A stretch of 13,607 nucleotides of DNA. Source: Clostridiales bacterium. GTDB taxonomy: Bacteria; Bacillota; Clostridia; Lachnospirales; Lachnospiraceae. The stretch lies in NCBI GenBank assembly GCA_015655565.1, contig JAATEU010000398.1, positions 1-13,607 on the forward strand, written 5' to 3'. Positions 7,996 through 13,607 of this stretch are shown here, piece after piece. The position numbers and the translations under genes are program-made. Every line of letters begins with the position of its first letter. The stretch's first letter is position 1. The notes under the pieces are model-generated. The model was not told where the DNA came from. It did not search any database and saw nothing but the letters and a program-made list of their open reading frames with translations.

Positions 7996-8169
7996 ATGGC
8001 AGCGACGGACGGGAGAAAATGGCTGGTGAATATGCTGTTTGATTATGGAAAAGGAAACCTCCGGTTAATACCTACTTCCGCTTCCAAACCTGCAGATGGA
8101 CGAACAAAAGCACAAGAAAAGGTGAAGGAAATGAATGAAAAGATAGTTAAAAAAAGGGAGAACTTCTAA
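7996..8169 (+). CDS. Small open frame abutting the response regulator, unrecognised
   Basis: A 57-codon frame runs from ATG 7996 to TAA 8167-8169, and the response-regulator GTG follows with no gap. The peptide begins MAATDGRKWLVNMLFDYG and ends in a charged, probably helical tail rich in Lys and Glu (KVKEMNEKIVKKRENF). There is no Shine-Dalgarno sequence before the ATG and an in-frame stop nine bases upstream (7987). Its base composition is richer in G and C than the stretch before it, and amino-acid usage looks like real protein. I do not recognise it. It could be the C-terminal stub of a deleted gene, or a small protein coupled in translation to the regulator. Confidence 0.4.
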   Translation: MAATDGRKWLVNMLFDYGKGNLRLIPTSASKPADGRTKAQEKVKEMNEKIVKKRENF

Positions 8170-8868
8170 GTGAAAAAAATTCTTGTAATTGATGATGAAA
8201 TTGCAATCAGAGATCTGATTGAATTAGTGCTTAAGAGAGAAAATTATCAGGTGAAAACTGCTGAAAACGGTGTTATCGGACTTAGGGAGATCAACTCCTT
8301 CCGGCCGGATTTGGTTTTGCTGGATTTAATGTTACCTGACTATTCCGGCTACGATCTTTGCAGGGAAATAGTAAAAAAATCCACAATTCCCGTTATCATG
8401 TTATCTGCAAAGAATGAAACCATTGATAAAGTGCTGGGACTTGAGCTTGGAGCTGAAGATTATGTGACAAAGCCTTTTGATAATAGAGAACTTATCGCCA
8501 GAATCAAAGTTGTGCTAAGAAGATATGAACCGGGTGGCCAGATTAAAAATGACAGTGTAGAGCCAATTATATATGGAAAACTGGAAATTGATTTGGAAAC
8601 AAAAAGAGTGTTAAAGGAGGGAAATCAAATTTCCCTGACAGCAAAAGAATTTAAAATTCTTGAAACTCTTTCAAAAAGGCCTAAAAAGATTTTTACCAGA
8701 GATGAACTTTTGGAAATCGTATGGGGGTACGATTATTTAGGTGACAGCCGGAGTGTTGATATGACAATTATGCGGCTTAGAAAGAAATTGGAAGATGATT
8801 CCGAGAACCCAAGATATGTACAGACCATTTATGGATTCGGTTACCAGTTTGGAGGTGACTCCGTTTGA
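8170..8868 (+). CDS. Two-component response regulator, OmpR/PhoB family
   Basis: This cytoplasmic transcription regulator is activated by phosphorylation from the kinase encoded next. It has 232 residues, a normal length. The receiver domain (1-115) has the acidic pair D8/D9, the phospho-acceptor D52 (LLDLMLPDYSG), S79 and K101 (VTKPF). The winged-helix DNA-binding domain (about 130-228) ends with the family pattern SVDMTIMRLRKKLE and YGFGYQF. The start is GTG, nine bases after AAGGGAG (8154-8160) and directly after the stop of a small open frame. Its stop overlaps the kinase start. The upstream region of the lipoprotein gene carries direct repeats that could be its binding site. The signal is unknown. 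Confidence 0.93.
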   Translation: MKKILVIDDEIAIRDLIELVLKRENYQVKTAENGVIGLREINSFRPDLVLLDLMLPDYSGYDLCREIVKKSTIPVIMLSAKNETIDKVLGLELGAEDYVTKPFDNRELIARIKVVLRRYEPGGQIKNDSVEPIIYGKLEIDLETKRVLKEGNQISLTAKEFKILETLSKRPKKIFTRDELLEIVWGYDYLGDSRSVDMTIMRLRKKLEDDSENPRYVQTIYGFGYQFGGDSV

Positions 8869-10262
8869 AGTTTGCAACCAGGCTACTTTTGAGTTATTTA
8901 TTTTTCTCTGTATTATCCTTTTCCATTATCATTATTTCGGTTAATAAAGCCATTGATTACTTTAGCTTTGTGACAATAGAGAAGCAGATGATGGAAAAGG
9001 CAGATATTTGTGAGCTGTCTTTCAGGGAAGTACTTGCAAGGCACGAAAAATCAATCACTCAGGTACAACCCTCCGATGTGGCAAAGGATGTCCTGGAAGT
9101 TTTAAAAGCTTCAGGAAGGGAAGTCAGAATCTATGATAATAATCTGAAGCTTTTAGGGTTGGCTGCGAATGGAATATTAGTGAATAACGGCTCCCCTAAG
9201 ATTTTTGAAGGAAATATTAGAAATGCTTTAAAGGGGAATTATTCGTACACGGTCACAAATAACAAACTGATTTATTTTGCAATACCTATTCAGGATAAAT
9301 ATTACCAAAATGTTTACGTTTTCGAGATAGTGGAAAATATATCTTATTTTTACGATATCATGGACAAGATCAGATATATATTATTCATCGGTGCAGGCGG
9401 GTTTACTTTCCTGATCACTCTTTCAAGTTTGTACATTGCCCGTAAAACAACAAAGCCGATTAAATATCTTCTTGGGGCTACAGAAAAGTTTTCCCGGCAG
9501 CAGTTTGAACAGGTCGGATTAAACAGGAAAGATGAGCTGGGGATGCTTGCAGCAGGATTAAATCAGATGGGTATTAAATTGAACGACTATATTCAGTATC
9601 AAAAGCAGTTTGTTTCCAATGTATCTCACGAGCTCAAAACGCCGCTTGCCGCAATTCGGGGTTTTTCTCAATATTTATACGAGGGAGAAAATGAGGATAA
9701 AGACTTAAAAAAGATATACTTCCATCTGGTAAATGAATCAAAACGTCTAACAAAGCTCATTAATGAGCTGTTAATTCTTTCTAAATTCGATAAAGCAACA
9801 CAGGAGCTTAACACAGAAAAGGAAGATTTATCGGAATTAACCTATAGTATTGTTCAAGAGATGAGGCCAAAAGCAGAAAAAAGAGAAATAACGATAGAAG
9901 TCGATTTGGAAAATGGGGTTTTGGCTGATGTAAATAAAACATTAATGTCACATGCAATTGCTAATATTTTAGATAATGCAATAAAATATTCTAATATAGG
10001 AGGTCATATCAGAGTAGAAACTTCCACCGGTCAAAATGCAGCAGCTATAAAAATAAGCGATCAGGGCATTGGGATTCATAAGAGTGACCTTTCTTTGGTA
10101 CAGGAAAGATTTTATAGGGCCGGAAATTCAAATATTGCCAAAGGTTCCGGGCTGGGACTTTCTCTTTGCAGAGAGATTGTAGAAAAATTTAACGGCCGGT
10201 TAATCCTGGAAAGTGAGATTGGTGCCGGAACTACCGTTTCACTTCTGCTTCCCTTGGCATAA
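8865..10262 (+). CDS. Membrane sensor histidine kinase
   Basis: This is the partner kinase of the preceding regulator, 465 residues. The start is TTG, overlapping the regulator's TGA as TTGA, with GGAGG at 8851-8855, so the two are translationally coupled. A first membrane helix lies at about 7-27, an extracellular sensor region at 30-165, a second helix at about 170-191 and a HAMP linker at about 192-243. The phospho-acceptor is H255 in VSHELKTPLAAIRG. The ATPase domain shows the N box (NILDNAIKYS, N371), G1 box (DQGIGI, from D399), F box (RFYRAG, 415-420) and G2 box (GSGLGLSL, 427-434). All functional motifs are intact. The extracellular domain has no motif I can tie to a signal. Confidence 0.93.
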   Translation: MKFATRLLLSYLFFSVLSFSIIIISVNKAIDYFSFVTIEKQMMEKADICELSFREVLARHEKSITQVQPSDVAKDVLEVLKASGREVRIYDNNLKLLGLAANGILVNNGSPKIFEGNIRNALKGNYSYTVTNNKLIYFAIPIQDKYYQNVYVFEIVENISYFYDIMDKIRYILFIGAGGFTFLITLSSLYIARKTTKPIKYLLGATEKFSRQQFEQVGLNRKDELGMLAAGLNQMGIKLNDYIQYQKQFVSNVSHELKTPLAAIRGFSQYLYEGENEDKDLKKIYFHLVNESKRLTKLINELLILSKFDKATQELNTEKEDLSELTYSIVQEMRPKAEKREITIEVDLENGVLADVNKTLMSHAIANILDNAIKYSNIGGHIRVETSTGQNAAAIKISDQGIGIHKSDLSLVQERFYRAGNSNIAKGSGLGLSLCREIVEKFNGRLILESEIGAGTTVSLLLPLA

Positions 10263-10264
10263 TG

Positions 10265-10317
10265 TTACAAGAATGATACAAGTTTGTTATTACTCTAATA
10301 AAATTTTTATTTATAAT
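10265..10317 (+). promoter_or_regulatory. Candidate response-regulator boxes and promoter of the lipoprotein gene
   Basis: TACAAG occurs at 10266-10271 and 10277-10282, exactly 11 bp apart, the spacing typical of OmpR/PhoB-type direct-repeat sites. A perfect TATAAT stands at 10312-10317, but the -35 position (10289-10294, ATTACT) is poor, as in activator-dependent promoters. The lipoprotein ATG is about 50 bases on. The elements are seen; their use by this regulator is inferred. Confidence 0.5.
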
Positions 10318-10367
10318 GACACTGTAACAGAAATAATAAATTAAAATGATTTGAAGGAGGAATAGCA

Positions 10368-11096
10368 ATGAAAGTGTTTAAAAAGATAGTAATAGTGACC
10401 ATGCTTTTGGTGTTTTGCGGAATGGTTTTGGCAGGATGTGGGAAAGACGAAGTTAAATCACCGGGAAATACATTTAACGATATGCCAACCGATATAACGA
10501 ACGATACACCAGATCATACTTCAAGCGAAACGCAGACTGACACATGGACGGATACTCCGGCCGACAGTTCAACGGATGTTTCTGAAGAAGTAATAAAGGA
10601 AGGCACGGTAGAAAAAAGTGGAAATGTTGTTTTAAAACAGCTGGCGTTTGTTTACCAGGAGAATACAATTGCCCTTTCGGACATTGCAGATGATGAAAAA
10701 ATCGAGAGTATGCTGGGAACAGCGGATGAAATCAAATCTCATACTTATTCCAAAGATGATGGATTAAATATGGATCAGCTCAATGGAATGACAGAAAAAC
10801 AGTACCAATTTCCCGGACTTATTATAAAAACGATTGATGCAACGGAAGATAAGAAGTTTTTTATCTTTAACATTGAAATTACAGACCCGAAATATCCTAC
10901 AATACGAAATATTAAAGTCGGGGATAGCTTTGAAGAGCTCAAAGAGGCTTATCCTGAAGGAAATTTGACGGGAGGAGAATTAAGTGACGAAGAGGATGAT
11001 TTTCGATATGAACCGGTAAATTATGTGGATGTAATGAGCTTTCATATAAAAGATAAAAAGATTGAAAGCATCCAAATATATACGCTTCTGGATTAA
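10368..11096 (+). CDS. Secreted lipoprotein of unknown function
   Basis: A 242-residue membrane-anchored surface protein. It has a lysine-rich start, a hydrophobic segment (8-20) and the lipobox LAGC with C24 as the lipidated residue. Residues 31-70 are a low-complexity linker rich in Thr, Asp and Ser (ITNDTPDHTSSE, TDTWTDTPADSSTD) that probably spans the wall. The folded part (about 75-242) contains a repeated design of short strands; RNIKVGDSFEELKEAYPEG resembles the start of small surface domains seen in many Firmicutes lipoproteins. AAGGAGG (10354-10360) sets the start. It follows the kinase by 105 bases with its own -10 box and may be the regulon target or an accessory sensor. No terminator is visible; an IS remnant begins three bases after its stop. 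Confidence 0.85.
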   Translation: MKVFKKIVIVTMLLVFCGMVLAGCGKDEVKSPGNTFNDMPTDITNDTPDHTSSETQTDTWTDTPADSSTDVSEEVIKEGTVEKSGNVVLKQLAFVYQENTIALSDIADDEKIESMLGTADEIKSHTYSKDDGLNMDQLNGMTEKQYQFPGLIIKTIDATEDKKFFIFNIEITDPKYPTIRNIKVGDSFEELKEAYPEGNLTGGELSDEEDDFRYEPVNYVDVMSFHIKDKKIESIQIYTLLD

Positions 11097-11098
11097 AA

Positions 11099-11323
11099 AT
11101 CAAAGCAGATATAGTGGAAATACTAAGTACCTTATATAAGAGAAAGGGTATCTAAATTATTGAAACGGAATGTTGTAAAGATCATATACACATGCTGGTA
11201 AGAATTCCACCAAAATATAGTGTATCAGAAATTATGGGATATCTGAAAGGGAAATCATCACTGATGATCTTTGAAAAACATGCGAATCTGAAATACAAAT
11301 ATGGGAACCGGCATTTCTGGTGC
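11099..11323 (+). pseudogene. tnpA: IS200/IS605-family TnpA transposase remnant
   Basis: This is a middle fragment of the small Y1 HUH transposase. The frame from 11099 reads IKADIVEILSTLYKRKGI, a TAA stop at 11153-11155, then IIETECCKDHIHMLVRIPP with the metal-binding H-I-H (bases 11183-11191), MGYLKGKSSLMIFEKHANL and KYKYGNRHFWC. The family continues with GYYV and the catalytic tyrosine, which are missing here: from 11301 on the DNA is MATE coding sequence in another frame. The N-terminus is also gone. I see no hairpin ends of the element. It marks an old insertion that later recombined with its neighbour. Confidence 0.85.
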
Positions 11324-12339
11324 AGTTTCAATTATATCCATAGCGTTTGGAAAAAAGGATATTGAAAAGGCAAACCGTGTTGCAGGCAATACATTTATGG
11401 TATTTTGGACGGTTGCCATATTAATTACCATATTTGGATTAGTCTATCTGGAGGAACTGTTATATGCAATGGGAGTAACGGAAAGCCTCATGCCGTATGC
11501 GAGGGAATATACCAGGATTATTTTACTTGGTGCCGTTACAAGCACAGGATTCTCCAGTCTTATCCGGGCAGAGGGCAGCAGTAAATATGCTATGTATCAG
11601 TGGATTATCCCGATTTCTGCTAACATAATTCTGGATCCGATTCTCATTTTTGTCTTTTATCTGGGGATTCGGGGAGCTGCCATAGGTACGGTTATCTCAC
11701 AATGCATTTCTGTAGCAATGTGTGTCTATTATTTCTTTCTTTCAGGAAAGAGTCATATGGGAATTAAGCTTCGACATTTCCTTTCTGATACCATAATTAT
11801 AGGTGAGATATTAATGAGCGGCTTTCCGTCCTTTATACGACTGGCGAGTCAAAGTTTGACCATTGTTATTATTAATAACGTATTAAGGAAATATGGCGGA
11901 GAATTTACGATCGGTATTTATGGAATTGTTAGTAAAATCACGGTATTTCTATTGCTTCCGCTCCAAGGGATTATTCAAGGAATTCAGCCGGTTATCGGGT
12001 ATAATTATGGCTCAGGCGCAAAGTCAAGAGTCAGTGAAACTCTGAGGTGTTCCTCCGTTATTGCGGCCGGTTATGGGGTACTTATGTCGTTATTTTTGTT
12101 TGTGCTTTCTGATAAGCTTATGGTAATATTCAGTACTGATGCTGAGATTATTCATAGGGGCAGTAATATCCTTAGGATTACCTGCCTTGTGTAATTACAT
12201 CCTATGCTTTGTGCCTGTTTTGATACTTTTATCTGCCTTATATGGATTAAATGGGGTATGGTTTTCATTTCCCCTTTCAGGTATAATAGCCTTATGCATT
12301 TCATCGGTTTGTATTATATATCAGGGAAGAAAGGTGTAG
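11301..12339 (+). pseudogene. MATE-family efflux transporter, truncated and frameshifted
   Basis: This is a multidrug/cation antiporter of the MepA-like MATE group, membrane-bound when intact. The frame 11301-12194 reads GTGISGAVSIISIAFGKKDIEKAN and many membrane helices, with IIRAEGSSKYAM-like and GIIQGIQPVIGYNYG segments typical of the family. About the first 70 residues, roughly two helices, are absent; the upstream DNA is tnpA and there is no ribosome site at the ATG. Near 12170-12190 the frame breaks after SNILRIT; the family C-terminus continues in another frame (LPALCNYILCFVPVLILLSAL, GLNGVWFSFPLSG) to the TAG at 12337-12339. Relative to full MATE proteins, a block between these two parts is also missing. 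The gene is dead. Confidence 0.85.
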
Positions 12340-12399
12340 GAAACCCTTTTTTCGCATAGTGAATTTCCGAATCCTCAAAGTTACGAATAGGAGGTACTC

Positions 12400-13458
12400 A
12401 TGAGAGAAGAAGATTTATTAAGGGTGGTCAATCAGAAGGATAGAATAAATGAAAAACTTGTCAGGGAAAATCTCAGACAGGTACTCGAGGATGAATTTGT
12501 GCTGGGCAATGTCTTTACACAGTATCTGAAATATATCGAGAGACATATACAATCAGAGACAGAGGGGCAGAATATGGTTCTGAATGAGTTGATTAAAAAT
12601 AGGGGGGCTCTGACGAAGAAATTAAAGGACTTTGATATTAGTAAGCATAGTTCCGAAATGTATTTACATAAGCATACTTATATTGAAATAGATTATGTAT
12701 ACAAGGGAAGCTGTACCTATTATATCAGTAATGAGAACCAGGTATTTCGACTGAAGGAAAAGGAATTATGCATCGTTGATCAGAATGTAGTCCATGGGAT
12801 TGAGATGAATAGCGAGGATGATATTATAATGAAATGCCTGATTCCTTTCGAATATATTGATTTGAATCAGTATAATGAAATTGACCAGGAGGTATTGTTG
12901 AAGAAATCTTCTGGCATGCGCTGAATGAAAACCTGACAAAAGCCTCTTATATGGTGTTTTATATTAAGGACAGTGAATACATAGAGGAGCTTATGTATCA
13001 TATGTTTTGCGAATATCTGGAGAAAGTGATGGGATGGAGGTGCATGGTGAAGAATAATCTTTCAAGTCTGTTTATCTATCTGATGCGTGTCAGGGAAGAG
13101 GATCTGAGGGCGGTAAAGGAAATTGAGGAAGAAAATTTAAATATTACGAAAGTTCTTGACTGCATCCGGAAGAATTATCAGTATATCACCTTGAAGGATA
13201 TCGCAAAAAATATGCATTTTCATCAAAACTATCTCAGCAGAATGATTAAGGAGAATTATCAGCAAAGTTTTCGTGATTTGCTATGTCAGATAAGACTGAA
13301 GGAGGCAGAAAAACTTCTAATCAATACTGATTTGTCTGTGACAGAGATTGATTCCAGGGTTGGATATCATAAACCGAATTTTCTATAAATTATTTAAAGA
13401 TCATTACGGTGTGACTTCGATTAAATTTCGAACAGCACATACCATGATTATGAAGTAA
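12400..13458 (+). pseudogene. AraC-family regulator with two frameshifts
   Basis: This is a cupin-type AraC transcription regulator of about 350 codons. AGGAGG (12389-12394) precedes ATG 12400. The first frame gives the N-terminal sensing domain with HKHTYIEIDYVYKGSCTYYI and KELCIVDQNVVHGIEM. Between 12885 and 12900 the frame shifts; the true continuation is EEIFWHALNENLTKASY from 12900. The C-terminal double helix-turn-helix follows (LKDIAKNMHFHQNYLSRMIK and KLLINTDLSVTEIDSRVGYHKPNF). At 13380-13383 a second shift, +1 or loss of two bases in a T run, moves FYKLFKDHYGV into another frame, which ends at TAA 13456-13458. All parts of the gene are present in order, so decay is recent; two sequencing errors would be the alternative. 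Confidence 0.82.
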
Positions 13459-13590
13459 TGACAGCAGTTTTAGCGGTAAAATCCCAATCAAGAGATTTTA
13501 TGATATCAATAGCAGCCTGCTCTATATCCCGTTCTATTCGCACCGGCGTGGTAGTGCTGCCCACCATCCGCTCCAACAGCTGTGAAGCCA
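13448..13590 (-). CDS. Possible C-terminal end of a minus-strand gene
   Basis: Reading leftward from the window's edge, a frame is open from GTG at 13590 to TAA at 13448-13450 (47 codons: VASQLLERMVGSTTTPVRIE, then RDIEQAAIDIIKSLDW). The first part faintly resembles the last helix and strand of LacI-type sugar regulators (LLLERM...PVRIE), but an in-frame TAG lies just before it and the second half does not fit. It is cut off by the window. The stop overlaps the end of the AraC remnant tail to tail. I would not name it without more sequence. Confidence 0.25.
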
Positions 13591-13607
13591 CCTACCGCAG
13601 AATGGTA

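Noticed and set aside
10474..10668. Minus-strand frame opposite the lipoprotein linker
   Set aside because: It arises from the low-complexity Thr/Asp codons of the lipoprotein and has no start signals.
12139..12339. Separate 66-residue membrane protein
   Set aside because: It is the C-terminal piece of the MATE gene in a shifted frame; its first codons only overlap the preceding MATE frame.
12951..13388. Separate small AraC-type gene
   Set aside because: It continues the cupin-AraC gene after a frameshift and has no start site of its own.

Overview
The window looks like a low-GC Clostridia chromosome segment, most likely Lachnospiraceae. The reasons are the DUF3502-type sugar-binding protein and LplC/YtcP-type permease remnants, strong AGGAGG ribosome sites, AT-rich promoters with a 17-bp spacer, and the types of GntR, MATE and AraC relatives present. 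This placement rests on family resemblance only. Every recognisable gene lies on the + strand, apart from one doubtful minus-strand tail at the right edge.

Three intact islands sit among broken genes. (1) 1211-5604 is a complete aryl-beta-glucoside/cellobiose-type operon. It holds a LicT/BglG antiterminator, a PTS EIIBCA permease and a GH1 6-phospho-beta-glucosidase. There is one sigma-A-like promoter and two RAT/terminator switches, one before the antiterminator gene and one before the permease gene. (2) 6263-7156 is a GntR/HutC-family repressor with its own promoter and terminator. Just downstream lie a strong promoter and a perfect 29-bp palindrome that look like its target site. (3) 8170-11096 is an OmpR-type response regulator and a sensor kinase with overlapping codons, then a secreted lipoprotein with its own promoter region, where 11-bp-spaced direct repeats could bind the regulator.

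The rest is gene debris. At 117-1022 a sugar-ABC binding protein is fused out of frame to a permease. At 5976-6187 there is the N-terminus of a Fic protein with a deletion, a frameshift and a stop. At 7304-7608 there is the C-terminal part of a GH2 beta-mannosidase-like enzyme with a frameshift. At 11099-11323 there is a piece of IS200/IS605 tnpA, joined directly to a MATE efflux gene (11301-12339) that lacks its N-terminus and has an internal deletion. At 12400-13458 there is an AraC-family regulator with two frameshifts.

How the parts work together: the bgl operon should import and phosphorylate a beta-glucoside. EIIB of the permease would inhibit the antiterminator when no sugar is present; sugar releases it to bind the two RATs, and the GH1 enzyme splits the phosphorylated sugar. 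The GntR protein probably once controlled the GH2 gene whose 3' end remains behind the palindrome. I do not see a clearly new biological system. The most interesting items are the orphaned GntR promoter/operator, the IS-MATE junction where 23 bases read sensibly in two frames, the promoter with spaced inverted repeat in front of a dead fic gene, and the overall pattern of decay beside intact islands.
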